The notes under the pieces were generated by a model. It was not told the origin of the DNA. It searched no databases and worked only from the letters and a program-made list of their open reading frames with translations. A stretch of 64,000 nucleotides of DNA from RPQJ01 sp963778185 (GTDB lineage: Bacteria; Pseudomonadota; Gammaproteobacteria; Steroidobacterales; Steroidobacteraceae), in NCBI GenBank assembly GCA_963778185.1, contig CAVZTF010000003.1:1054001-1118000 (forward strand), read 5' to 3'. Below, piece by piece: positions 36,301 through 44,104 of this stretch. Each line of letters starts with the position of its first letter. Positions within the stretch are counted from its first letter, which is position 1. The position numbers were made by a program, and so were the translations under genes.

Positions 36301-36469
36301 CGATAGCGCGTTGAACCACACGTCCAATATGAAGCGCAATCCTGTCCGCAGCCTCCGCTGCTCGAAGGGCATCCCGCACGGCTTCGAGGCTTCCGCCCAA
36401 TTCACGAAGCTGAGCTTCGATGGCTTCCGTAATCAGCAGTTCGTATAGGCCACGATCAGTCAGTGCCAT
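33374..36469 (-). CDS. PLD nuclease-SF2 helicase-DUF3427 protein
   Basis: A 1031-residue protein. The N-terminal helical part is followed by a phospholipase-D-like nuclease with HAKAW (about 218) and IGSSNLT; the usual Asp of HxK-x4-D is replaced. The SF2 helicase has Walker A ATGTGKT (about 341), VDEFHH (about 431), LGLTATPER and QLGRGLR. The C-terminal DUF3427 domain carries YTRIEILAAFG. ATG 36469 (MALTDRGLYELL) matches the family start better than the longer frame to 36529. This architecture is known from defence islands and resembles restriction-type enzymes. It lies upstream of the fusion helicase on the same strand. Confidence 0.89.
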   Translation of the reverse strand: MALTDRGLYELLITEAIEAQLRELGGSLEAVRDALRAAEAADRIALHIGRVVQRAIEAIGEDRRSVSGAELARRIVDLICASTPGGALDQERPIPQAEILRSIVGYLPDGRRESIEHPLIPLLDTTLLTNAPGEPRVGSQVLAEIHSADRVDVVMAFIRRTGIAPLIPALRAHCQAGRELRILTTTYTGSTEQRALDQLRDLGGEVRVSYDTSSTRLHAKAWLFYRSSGFSTAYIGSSNLTHSAQVVGLEWNVRVSGARNAGVIDKVSAVFESYWNNADFRPYDREEFLERTKVEPSGALHTFIPATELRPEPFQERLLEQLVLSRQQGHHRNLLAAATGTGKTVMAALDYAALRENLPRSRLLFVAHREEILNQSLATFRQALSDWTFGELWVGGRRPRVFDHVFASIQSLNAAGLAHLEPDHFDVVIVDEFHHAAADSYRRLLEHVRPVELLGLTATPERSDGLPILEWFDGRIAAELRLWDAIDQQRLTPFSYFGIHDGLDLREIPWRRGRGYDVAGLSNLVTGNDALAHLVLKELERRVADVTKIRALGFCVSIEHARFMARAFSAAGVPSVAIWADTPDEERRAALRDLAARRVRIVFSVDLFNEGIDVPTVDTLLMLRPTDSATLFIQQLGRGLRKTRDKSACTVLDFVGHHRKEFRFDRRFRALLGGTRKDLTEQVAAGFPFLPAGCHMELDRIAADIVLSSIRSAIPSGWTQKLEALRAAVSDGQPCSLARYLETAGLEVEDLYAGGKSWSDLQEGVGMGVQPPGPHERPLRRAVGRLLHVDDAMRIDGYRRLVRLEAAPDAVELPEKQRRLLRMLVASMVDAVADRETSLQDATALLWAHPQVLAELRELLDLLADRIEHVPIHLTGPTDVPLVIHARYTRIEILAAFGVGVGATTPLWQSGVYWAAEERADLFAFTLDKTSGKFSPTTRYRDYAISPRLVHWESQSTTRAESDIGRRYQSHAAMGSRVMLFARRRTDDRAFYFLGPAAYVRHESEQPMAITWRLEHALPGDLFAEFAAAVA

Positions 36470-36567
36470 ACGACCGAGTCTACTAGAGGTGTCATTCCTT
36501 TTTGGCGTCCTGATCCCGCAGTTCGACAATCGCTCTTAGTTTGCCCGCCCAGCTGTCCCGACCCACC

Positions 36568-37623
36568 TTAGTTAGTGGCACTTACCGCGCCAGCCGAGCT
36601 CCACCCTCCCTCCCGCACCCGAGCTCGGTCAATTCTCGCGGTCCCGCTGAGCACAAGCCTCGACCGATCGATCCCCAGCTCTCTGCCACTGACCTCCACT
36701 TGCACGTCGAGCGGCTCCGCCACATTCGGCGCATAGACAACCCTGACCAAGCAGTCCCCGGCTTCTTTCTTAACAGCCTCCACCGCCATCTCCCTCGCCT
36801 TCCGCGCCCCGAACCGATCGACGTGCATCGGATCCTTGCCGTAGATCGCCCCTCCACCGATCGGCACTCTCGGCCCGTAGTAGTCCATCACGAGCTTGCG
36901 TCCGGTCTGGCCGTTGTCCTTTCGGCTGCCCGCATCTGAGAGCGGCCCGTTCGGGTTCACCATCAGCTCCACCTCGGCCCACTTCGCGGTCCATCGCTTA
37001 TCAAGGGCACGCAGCTTTCCGTAGTGCTGCCCGAGCACCGCGCTCACCCGCTGCGCCAGCTCGAACACGCTCATGGCCTCGGGATGCTCGAGCGTCACCA
37101 GCACGTGCTCGAGCGCGAACCCGTCGTCGTCCTCGCGCAGCCGCACGATCAGCTTGCCGTCCGGCCCGCAGCGCGAGAGCTCCCCGCCCTGGCACGCCTC
37201 CCACAGCGCGGTGCGGAACTCGAGCGCCAGGAAGTGCTCGGGCGGCAGGTACTGCACCTTGTCGTCGTAGCCGGCCCAGCCGATCACGATCGCCTGGTCG
37301 TTGACGTGGCGCGTCCAGATCGTCGGGTCCACGTCATATCGGCAGACGGCATTCGTCACCCGCCACGGGTCGCGCTTTGCATCGGGGTTCACGGCTCGCG
37401 CGATCGAATCGAGCGCCTCCACCGCGATCCGCTCGACGTCGAGCGCCGCGCCCCGCGCCGCATACCCGCCCGAGAGCCACAGCTGGTCGCACCAGATGGC
37501 GGCCTCGATCTGCGCGTACGCCTCCGCGTCCACGGCGAGCGCCGCCTGCACGATGCTCTCCGCCACGAAATCGCACAGCTTGTCCGGGTGGCCCGGCAAC
37601 ACCGCTTCGCTGACCCGGATCAT
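36568..37623 (-). CDS. MetK-like (methionine adenosyltransferase family) enzyme
   Basis: A 351-residue member of the SAM synthetase superfamily. It keeps the two diagnostic motifs, GHPDK near the N terminus (VLPGHPDKLCDFVAES) and GGGAIYGKDPMHVDR, with SDAGSRKDNGQTGRKL between them. It is shorter than, and clearly different from, housekeeping MetK (about 380-400 residues). Its ATG overlaps the stop of the upstream vWA gene by four bases (ATGA), so it belongs to the MoxR-X-vWA operon. It may make SAM or a related product from methionine and ATP; the operon setting is unusual for a housekeeping enzyme. The frame is intact, unlike its neighbours. Confidence 0.84.
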   Translation of the reverse strand: MIRVSEAVLPGHPDKLCDFVAESIVQAALAVDAEAYAQIEAAIWCDQLWLSGGYAARGAALDVERIAVEALDSIARAVNPDAKRDPWRVTNAVCRYDVDPTIWTRHVNDQAIVIGWAGYDDKVQYLPPEHFLALEFRTALWEACQGGELSRCGPDGKLIVRLREDDDGFALEHVLVTLEHPEAMSVFELAQRVSAVLGQHYGKLRALDKRWTAKWAEVELMVNPNGPLSDAGSRKDNGQTGRKLVMDYYGPRVPIGGGAIYGKDPMHVDRFGARKAREMAVEAVKKEAGDCLVRVVYAPNVAEPLDVQVEVSGRELGIDRSRLVLSGTARIDRARVREGGWSSAGAVSATN

Positions 37624-38948
37624 TTCGGCAACCTCCCGAGCTGCGAGTAAGGGATCCCCGCGGCCTTGAGCAGCGACGGATTGCCGTCGCGCGTGACGAT
37701 GGCGTGCAGCCGCGTCCCGGCGAGTGCGGCCACCCGCCGCTGCGCGATGCGCTCGACGTAGCCGTCCGTGACGATCACGGCACAGGCCGGGCGCGTCTTC
37801 GCGACGTGCTCGAGCACGCACTCGAGGCTCGTGCCGCCGGACGTGCCGGCCTTCAGCGCGCCGCGCTCGATCACGGCCGGCACCACCACGGTGCTGAACG
37901 CCCAGAACGGCCGGCGGATCCAGGACGACAGGTGGCCGAGCAGCGCGACGACCAGCGGCATCTCGGCGTTCATCGAGCCGGAGACGTCGAGGTAGACCTG
38001 CGCGCGTCCCTCGGGCCGGGCCGCCGTCGCGCGCCCACTGCGGCCTCGGGCAGGAACGGCGACCACGTGGCGCGCAGGAACGCACGACGATCGGACGGCG
38101 AGAGCACCGGCAGGCGCGCACTCACCGGGCACCGGGGAGCGCGGGCGAGCCGGGCGCCGGCTCGAGGTGCTCGCGCAGCACGCGCCAGCGTCCGTCGCCT
38201 GCCAGTCCGCGAGCGCCGCCTGCTTCGCGGCTCACGAGGAGCTCGGTAGGGATTCGCGCCCGGCCCGGCGTTGCGCCAGATGCCGCCGCCGTTCATTTCG
38301 CGGCACGCGCGGTCGAGGGCGCTGTTCAGCGCTTCGGGCAACGGCTGCGTCGTCTTCGTGGTTGCCGAGCAGGAACTCGGTGCCAGGCACCGTGCTTCCG
38401 AGGTCGGTGGCGAGCTGCTCGATGTCGTCGGCGAGCAGCTTGCCTTCGTAGAGCCCGTGCCAGGCGTGCCACCACTGCGGCACGGCCAGTCGCTGCGGTC
38501 GCCGACCCTGCCCGCGAACGCGATCCGCTCGTCGGCCTGCATCGGCCGCAGCAGGCGTCACAGGCCGTGCGCGTCGGCGTAGTAGGCTCGACATCAGGCT
38601 CGAGTAGGTCTCGCCCGAGCTCGCGGTGGATGATCGCGTTGATCACCGCGTCGAGCGCGAGGTGCCGCGCCGGCGTCAGCGGCCCCTGCGCGTCGGTGTG
38701 CCGCAGCAGCACGTGCAGGAACTCGTGGCAGAGCACGCGCCTTGACGTGCTCGGCGTCGGTGCGGCAGTGCTCGCGCACGAAGCTCGAGGTTGACCAGCA
38801 GCCGCGGCCGCGCCTCGCAGGTGACCGCGAGCGTCGGCACCGCTGGCCGTGAACTCGACCGACAGGATCTTCAGCACCGCGCGGATCGCGAACGGGTTCT
38901 CGTCGATCAGTTCCTGCAGCAGGCGCGCGCACTTCGCATGGCGTTCAT
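37620..38948 (-). pseudogene. Metallopeptidase-like/vWA protein (DUF2201 type), many frameshifts
   Basis: Read across frames, one protein of about 430 residues. The N terminus is MNAMRKCARLLQELIDENPFAIR-like. A metallopeptidase motif HEFLHVLLRH lies in a DUF2201-like domain. The C-terminal vWA domain, intact in one frame from about 38030, has MIDAS residues DVSGSM, GGTS and VTDG. ATG 38948 overlaps the stop of the preceding gene (ATGA) and its own stop overlaps the MetK-like start. At least six shifts occur between 38030 and 38930; those examined look like single extra bases, so the cellular gene is probably whole. It is the usual partner of MoxR ATPases. Confidence 0.72.
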
Positions 38949-39427
38949 GCGTAGAACCCCGCGGGCTCGTAGAGCTCGACGCGGCGCGTCAGGCTCGCGC
39001 GCGTCCACAGCACGGGCCGCGACGGGTCGTAACTGCAAGGCCGTGCACAGGCCGAGCACCAGCGCCTGCTCGAGGATCGCGTCGTCCGACGCGCGACCGA
39101 CCGCACGCCCCAGCGCGCGTCCGGCACGACTCGCACCAGCAGCGGCGTCGGCCGGGGCGGCGTACCGCGACGCGCAGCAGCTCCGCGTCGTCGAGGCCGG
39201 CCCGCGCCGAGCGACTCGAGCACCGCGTCGAGCGGGTCGCGGTCGCCGAAGTGCGAGCCCCACCCGCATCACCCGCGGCAGTCGGAGCGGCGACGCGTCG
39301 TCGCCGCAGCAGCGCTCGCGAGCATGCGCTCGCTTGCGGCGGCGGCGACATCGGGCCGCCGCTGTTGGCCACTGCTGTGCCGACGCCTGGCTCGCATCGG
39401 GCGTGCACGGTTCCGCGCGGCGCTCAC
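38945..39427 (-). pseudogene. Unrecognised protein between MoxR and vWA genes, frameshifted
   Basis: I do not recognise this gene. Pieces in different frames read as one protein: FGDRDPLDAVLESLGAGLDDAELLRVAV, then VRVVPDARWG, then RASDDAILEQALVLGLCTALQ, then YDPSRPVLWTRASL, ending VELYEPAGFYA. The 3' end is fixed by the four-base overlap with the vWA gene. The 5' end is not certain; GTG 39427, which would overlap the end of the MoxR frame, is a guess. It is probably 120-160 residues, cytoplasmic and acidic to neutral. Its fixed place between the AAA+ and vWA genes suggests an adaptor or substrate. Confidence 0.5.
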
Positions 39428-40891
39428 GGCCGTCTCCCGCGAGCTCGCGTTCGCGGATGCAGCTTCACGCACTCGTCGAGCTGCTGCTCGAGCGCGGTCG
39501 CGGCCGGCGATCGCGATGCCCTCGCACGAGGCAGGCCGTGAGGAACTGGCGGGCGCTCGCGAGCCGGCCGTCGCGCAGCGGCGCCAGCACCTTGCCGATC
39601 GCGGCGATCGCGGGTGGCTGGTGCCCTGCTCGTTGAGCCGCTCCTGCCAGGAGATCTCGCCCTCGACGTCCAGCAGCGGCACCGCGATCTTCGCGAGGTC
39701 GTTCACGCCCTCGGCGCCGATCGGCAGCTTCCCGCGCGAGCGCCGCCGGGTAGATGGCGAACGCGAACGCCGCGGCGCGCTCCGGCGGCTCGTTCGCGAG
39801 CAGCTGCGCGATCGCCTGCGAGCCCTGCGTCCGGGTCGGTGCAGCGATCGAGCAGCAGCTGCGAGCTTGCGGTGCAGGCTGCTGCTCGGCGAGGAACGCG
39901 TGGATCCAGGCGCCCGCCGTCCTCGCGGCGAGGCGTCCCACGCCGCGCGGTGCGCGGCGGCGATCACGGCGGGTTCGATCGGACTGGCCCCAGGTCGAGT
40001 GCGGCAGGCTGCACTCGAGCACGCTGCGTGAACGAGGCCGACGTCGGCACGATCCGGCGACGATCGTCGCGGCGAGCAGGCTGCGCGCGAGCAGCCGCGC
40101 CCGCCGCGGCGAGATGCGCACGCCCGCGCCGTTGAGCGCGCTGACGACGGTGCGTGACGTAGGTCGTGATCTGCTGCCGGGCACGCGTTCGCCTGCTCGA
40201 CGAACCGCCGCGCGCCAGTGGTCGATCGCCGATCGCAGCGCCTCGTTCGGCGGCGTGACGCGCCCTTCGCCCGACGGCGCCACGATCGCCGCCTGCTGCT
40301 CGGCTCGTGAGATCGCTCCAGTCGGCCGCGGTGCACGATCAGCGCGAAGCGGTCCGCGAGCGCCGGGTCGAGCGGCTCGGAGCCCGAGTAGTCCTCGGTG
40401 CCGCCCTGGTCGGACGAGCACGGGTTCATCGCCGCCCAGCGGTAGCGCAGTCGTTTGAGCGGGAGGCCCTGCAGCCGCCGCTCGTGCACCAGCGAGAACA
40501 GCCGGTTCTGGTGCTCGGGCTTGCAGCGGCTGATCTCGTCGATGAGCACCGACTCCGCGCCCCAGACGGTGGCCGGCGTCTCGAGGAAGCGCACCGTCGC
40601 GTGCGCCTCGTCCGGATACGGGAAAGCCGACCAGGTCGTCGAACGAGATCAGGCTCGCGTTGTAGTGGCGGTGCTCGAGGCCGAGCGCCTCGGAGAGCGT
40701 GTTGAGCAGGAAGGTCTTGCCGGTGCCGCTGCGGCCCGACGAGCAGCAGCGGGTCCTCGGTGACCAGCGCCGCCAGGATCGTCGGTCTCGTGGCGGTCGA
40801 AGCCGTAGACGCCGAGGTCGGCGAGACGGAAACGCGGTTCGCTATGGGTGGCTGCGCGTCGGGCACGCGCGCGCGGACGGACGGTGGCCAT
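39424..40891 (-). pseudogene. MoxR-family AAA+ ATPase, many frameshifts
   Basis: Read across frames this is a MoxR/RavA-like AAA+ ATPase: start region ATHSEPRFRLADLGVYGFDRHE, Walker A GRSGTGKT, Walker B VLIDEISRC, sensor region MNPCSSDQGGTEDYSGSEPLDPALADRF, then a long C-terminal part with IPPHWE-like helical stretches. ATG 40891 has AAGGAG six bases upstream. Extra bases near 40783, 40737 and 40621 break the first 100 codons, and removing each restores the frame. The 3' end (about 39424) is uncertain. MoxR ATPases act as chaperones with vWA proteins, the pair encoded here. Confidence 0.75.
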
Positions 40892-41074
40892 GTGTCGCTC
40901 CTTCGTTGCCCTGTTTCGGGCCGCATCCGCCGAAATGGCGCGCCACCTTGCCGAGCTGGGCAGGTTGGCAGGGGCAACAGGCCCCTTCTGGATGCACGGT
41001 CAATTATACGCAGCGCAGGCTCAGGAGATGAGCCTGCTGGTGGAGGGTGCTGGGTGATGCTCCGGGCCGACCTG

Positions 41075-41092
41075 ACGTTTCCGCGGAAACGT
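41075..41092. repeat. Palindromic repeat, copy 1
   Basis: ACGTTTCCGCGGAAACGT is a perfect 18-base palindrome. Its 16-base core recurs once more, at 42445-42460. The two copies bracket 1.35 kb containing two HI1419/HI1420-type toxin-antitoxin loci. Confidence 0.6.
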
Positions 41093-41130
41093 GTGACTCC
41101 GTCGCTCTAAGTCTTCCGCCTCAAATCGCC

Positions 41131-41481
41131 TCACCTCACCGCCGGTCGCACGGAAAGCTTCAGCCCGGCCACGCGTAGCACTGCCACCAGCGTGGACAAG
41201 CGCGGGTTTCCCGCGGCGGAGAGCGAACGATACAAGCTCTCGCGGCTGAGCCCCGCGGCCTCGGCTACTCGAGACATCCCTTGCGCCTCCGCAATGCGTC
41301 GCAGGCCAAGCAGAAGTGCCTCGGGTGAGTCGGGGTGCTCGAGGACTTCTCGAAGGTACTCAGCGGCCAGATCAGGGTCGGCCGTCAGTGTCCGGCGCGC
41401 CCACTGATCATAGGAAGCTGCATCCGGGCTACGCGAACGGCGTGTCACCGGCTTTACGACCTTCTTGCTTCTTACAGCCAC
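41131..41481 (-). CDS. Addiction-module antitoxin (HI1420 type)
   Basis: A 116-residue HTH antitoxin of the HI1420 group: AEYLREVLEHPDSPEALLLGLRRIAEAQGMSRVAEAAGLSRESLYRSLS...NPRLSTLVAVLRVAGLKL. It is intact. Its GTG start at 41481 lies inside the 3' end of a toxin gene of which only about 23 codons survive (41472-41543), so the antitoxin outlived its toxin. It is head to head with a second pair of the same type at 41791. Confidence 0.83.
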   Translation of the reverse strand: MAVRSKKVVKPVTRRSRSPDAASYDQWARRTLTADPDLAAEYLREVLEHPDSPEALLLGLRRIAEAQGMSRVAEAAGLSRESLYRSLSAAGNPRLSTLVAVLRVAGLKLSVRPAVR

Positions 41482-41543
41482 TTCCTCGCCCTCTCGATAT
41501 CAGCTACCTGGGTTCGCTTCGAACCTCCGCAAAGCAAATGCAA
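41472..41543 (-). pseudogene. 3' remnant of an HI1419/RelE-type toxin gene
   Basis: The last 23 codons of a toxin, ending LHLLCGGSKRTQVADIERARKWL: the C-terminal GGDK-x-TQ-x2-DI-x2-A pattern of HI1419-type toxins. Nothing upstream in any frame continues it. It overlaps the antitoxin start as intact pairs do. The truncation appears real, because the missing part is absent, not shifted. Confidence 0.6.
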
Positions 41544-41769
41544 GGCTCGATGGGCAGGCGCCGCATGAGTGTAGCTTATAGATCACGTTTTGCGACATCG
41601 TGGACGATGCGCGGGGTGGCGGGGGGTGTTGGGGCACGGAACGGCGCGATTGACCTGGCGACCTGCTTGCGCAAGGGAATGAGGACTTTTGGATTGAATA
41701 CACGGCAAATGCCGGGTGCAAAGGTCGAGCCACTGCCGACCAAATACTCTTCCCGGGCTCGCCCTGAAT
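41544..41769. other. Region between the two HI1419/HI1420 loci
   Basis: About 225 bases between the toxin remnant and the second locus. No convincing gene on either strand. It presumably holds both promoters, and G-rich runs are present. Confidence 0.35.
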
Positions 41770-41785
41770 GTATCCTTTGGGATAC
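41770..41785. promoter_or_regulatory. Inverted repeat before the second toxin-antitoxin operon
   Basis: GTATCC-TTTG-GGATAC, a 6-bp inverted repeat with a four-base spacer, ending six bases before the toxin GTG start. It is a plausible operator for the antitoxin. Confidence 0.45.
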
Positions 41786-41790
41786 GGCTC

Positions 41791-42094
41791 GTGTACGATA
41801 TAAGCCAGACCGTCCTGTTCCGAAAGTGGCTCCGCCGTGTTCGAGATCCGATGTCCCGGGGCGCGGCTGGTTCGCCGGATCGAGCGGATGGCTGCCGGTA
41901 ACGCGGGGGACCAACGATTCCTTGGCCGAGGGCTGTATGAACTGCGGGAGCACGCCGGGCCGGGGTATCGGATCTATTTCACCTTCCGGTCCGGACGCCT
42001 GATCCTGCCTCTTGCCGGCGGTGACAAGGGCTCCCAGGAGCGGGACATCAACTTGGCTCGATCGATGATCGAGAAACTGGAGAAAGGCGAATGA
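41791..42094 (+). pseudogene. HI1419/RelE-type toxin, one frameshift
   Basis: Toxin of the HI1419 group. The N-terminal half reads VYDISQTVLFRKWLRRVRDPMSR from GTG 41791; the rest, in the next frame, reads ARLVRRIERMAAGNAGDQRFLGRGLYELREHAGPGYRIYF...LAGGDKGSQERDINLARSM. One G too many in the GGGG run at about 41857 separates them, so the native toxin of about 100 residues is probably intact. It overlaps the antitoxin ATG by four bases (ATGA). Expected function: ribosome-dependent mRNA cleavage. Confidence 0.74.
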
Positions 42095-42432
42095 GTGGGT
42101 CTCGACGGTCGCGGCGACTCAAGACGACGCCCTTTGATGCAGCGGAGTATCTAGACGACGAGCAGACGATCGTCGCTTACCTCAACGAAATACTCGCCGA
42201 GGGCGACTCGTCTGCCGTCATCGCGGCGCTCGGCACCGTCGCCCGTGCCCGAGGCATGGCAAAGCTGGCTCGTAGCACGGGCCTCGGCCGCGAGAGCCTT
42301 TACAAGGCGCTGAGCAGTGACGGGAACCCGAGTTTCAAGACCGTTTTCAACGTGGCCGCCGCGCTCGGGTACCGGTTCAACGTGAGCGCAGTGCCGCACC
42401 GTCGCACCAGGTCGGTCGCCGTCGCAGGGTAA
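42091..42432 (+). CDS. Addiction-module antitoxin (HI1420 type)
   Basis: A 113-residue antitoxin: AAEYLDDEQTIVAYLNEILAEGDSSAVIAALGTVARARGMAKLARSTGLGRESLYKALS...NPSFKTVFNVAAALGYRF. It is translationally coupled to the toxin by ATGA. It is homologous to the antitoxin at 41131. The HTH should bind the operator at 41770-41785. Confidence 0.86.
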   Translation: MSGSRRSRRLKTTPFDAAEYLDDEQTIVAYLNEILAEGDSSAVIAALGTVARARGMAKLARSTGLGRESLYKALSSDGNPSFKTVFNVAAALGYRFNVSAVPHRRTRSVAVAG

Positions 42433-42870
42433 GGACGTTGGCCGCGTTTCCGCGGAAACGTACGGTGCTTCTACTGCGAGCGCAGCCTGCCTGCGGTGGC
42501 CGCGGTCGATCACTGCATCCCGTGGTCGCGCTACCCACGCGACCTCGCGCACAACCTCGTGCTGGCCCACGGCGCCTGCAACTCCCGCAAGAGCGACCTG
42601 CTGGGCGGCGAGGTCTATCTCGGGCGCTGGGCTCGGTTCGTCTCGGATCACGATGCCGACCTGCTCGCGATCGGCACCGCGGCGGGCCTGCTCGTCGATC
42701 GTGCGGTCTCTATTGCGGTGGCCGAGTGGAGCAATGGGCATGCCGAGCGCGTGCAAGCCGAGGTGTGGCTCGGCGGGAGCGAGTACGGGCACCTGTCGGC
42801 GGGGTGGCGGGGGGTGCTGGCGTCACGCGGGCAGTTACCGCGCCCGGTCGCGGTCGAATCGGGCCAATGA
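42433..42870 (+). pseudogene. HNH endonuclease fragment lacking its start
   Basis: C-terminal part of an HNH nuclease. CFYC supplies half of a zinc site, followed by AVDHCIPWSRYPRDLAHNLVLAHGACNSRKSDLL, the HNH core with CN-x2-K. The frame opens directly after the antitoxin stop and has no start codon before the CFYC; GTG 42496 would cut the domain. The palindrome copy at 42445 lies just before CFYC and would encode RFRGN. The 5' part of the gene is missing, so the region upstream, including the TA pair, was probably inserted or rearranged. Confidence 0.68.
42445..42461. repeat. Palindromic repeat, copy 2
   Basis: CGTTTCCGCGGAAACGT: the 16-base palindrome shared with 41075-41092. It lies at the broken 5' edge of the HNH fragment. 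Confidence 0.6.
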
Positions 42871-43068
42871 TCAGGCTGCGACCTGCTCGAACGTGACGTG
42901 CGGAATGTCTGCCCGGTCCCGGGCGTGCTCCAGAGTCAGGCCGCAGAGGTTTCCGTGCGCATCGATATCCAACAGCGTGTTCTCATCGAGTTCGCGGGTC
43001 TCGGCCACTTCGGACGACCGGAATTCAATGTAGAGCGTGTCGGTATCCTGGAAGTAGGTGATCTTCAT
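42871..43068 (-). CDS. DUF2283 family protein
   Basis: A 65-residue protein with the DUF2283 pattern: MKITYFQDTDTLYIEF, then ETRELDENTLLDIDAHGNLCGLTLEHA. Such proteins commonly follow a DUF4258 gene, as here, and the pair is considered toxin-antitoxin-like. Its ATG overlaps the DUF4258 stop by four bases. Confidence 0.83.
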   Translation of the reverse strand: MKITYFQDTDTLYIEFRSSEVAETRELDENTLLDIDAHGNLCGLTLEHARDRADIPHVTFEQVAA

Positions 43069-43292
43069 GGCCTGAACGTCCGGTCAAAGAACGCGTTGTG
43101 ACGGTCAGCTGGTCCGGCAACAAGACGACACGCAATGCCCTGCCACCCGCCTCCGAAATCAATGCCCACCTGCGAATGCGACCGTCGGCTTGAACCGCTC
43201 GCGAACGGTCGCTCGATCGCCTGCCGGATCCAGTCGTCGCGGATGATCGCACGGTCCGGGCGGGTTCGCACGGCGCGGAAGTACTCGGTCAT
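43065..43292 (-). pseudogene. DUF4258 family protein, two compensating frameshifts
   Basis: A putative toxin partner of DUF2283. The start reads MTEYFRAVRTRPDRAIIRDDWIRQAIERPF; the middle, in the next frame, reads VQADGRIRRWALISEAGGRALRVVLLPDQLTV; the end, back in the first frame, reads HNAFFDRTFRP. The two indels (near 43195 and 43105) cancel, so the native protein is about 80 residues. BrnT-like fold relatives are RNA-cleaving toxins; the activity here is inferred. Confidence 0.66.
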
Positions 43293-43438
43293 CAGGAGAG
43301 GTGCCTCGGACATGCAGCCGAGCATGACGATCGGGGCGATTCGGCGCTCGTCGGGAATCTGCCCGGTACGAGCAAATTTGCGGAGCGGTCGGCCTGTCCA
43401 ATGTCGGCGGGGTGGCGGAGGCTGGTGGCGTAATGCCG

Positions 43439-43864
43439 CTAGGTCCGTCGCGGCCGACCGCCTCGCAGTCCATTGCGCCGCGCGGCCTCCGCCTTGGCGA
43501 AGCTGGATCGGGCACCGCCGACGCGACCGAGCTCTGACATCCAGACGGACCGGCCGAACAGCGACGCGACGAGCCCCGGTACGCTGATCGTTAAATCGAG
43601 CGCCTCCCAGTGCAGGCCGTCGCCACCGGGCAGGATCTCGATTCCGGTCAGCTGAGTCGGAGTCGCGCCACGCAGTTCGGGGATGATGGAGACGGGCAGG
43701 CTCAGGCTCGCGTCGTTCGTCAGTCGAACGCGCAGGTGACGGCTGGCGGGCATGTACCTCGCCTCGGCCGCGCGCGGCTCCGTTCGCGCTGCCTCGCGCG
43801 CCGTGCGGTTGCCCTTGTCAAAGTTCTTTTTGAGCTCGGCTCGGATCCAGCTACGGGTGGTCAT
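43439..43864 (-). CDS. DUF2442 domain protein
   Basis: A 141-residue protein. The N-terminal basic stretch (WIRAELKKNFDKGNRTAREAARTEPRAAEARY) is followed by the DUF2442 domain (HLRVRLTNDASLSLPVSIIPELRGATPTQLTGIEILPGGDGLHWEALDLTISVPGLVASLFG) and a basic tail. DUF2442 proteins usually accompany a DUF4160 protein in toxin-antitoxin-like pairs; no DUF4160 gene is adjacent, so this copy is solitary. ATG 43864 is chosen as the last start before the conserved part. The frame is open to 44089. Confidence 0.72.
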   Translation of the reverse strand: MTTRSWIRAELKKNFDKGNRTAREAARTEPRAAEARYMPASRHLRVRLTNDASLSLPVSIIPELRGATPTQLTGIEILPGGDGLHWEALDLTISVPGLVASLFGRSVWMSELGRVGGARSSFAKAEAARRNGLRGGRPRRT

Positions 43865-44104
43865 GGATTCGCTTCTCCCGCTCCGAAGGACCGTCGCCAC
43901 AGCAGTATACCCGAACGCTTGGGTTTTCCACCGATGAACTAAGCCTTCCCTGGCCAGGGAGAATGAGCGAGTCACGACGTCCAGGCATTTCGCGAATTTG
44001 ATCAGTTCGCCCGGAAATTCCCTTTTCGGCACCGTGGTGTCGCTCCGCGGCGTTTTAGTCCAGCACCACGCCGTCGTAACTCCAGCCATCCCCGTCGCAT
44101 CGCT
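43865..44104. other. Short intergenic region upstream of the DUF2442 gene
   Basis: About 240 bases. The DUF2442 frame continues through it, but with no family-like sequence. No other gene seen. Confidence 0.3.

Noticed and set aside
38000..40900. Treating the MoxR, X and vWA genes as decayed pseudogenes of a lost operon
   Set aside because: Conserved motifs (Walker A and B, HExxH, MIDAS) all survive, and the shifts traced are single insertions, which fits sequence error better than decay.
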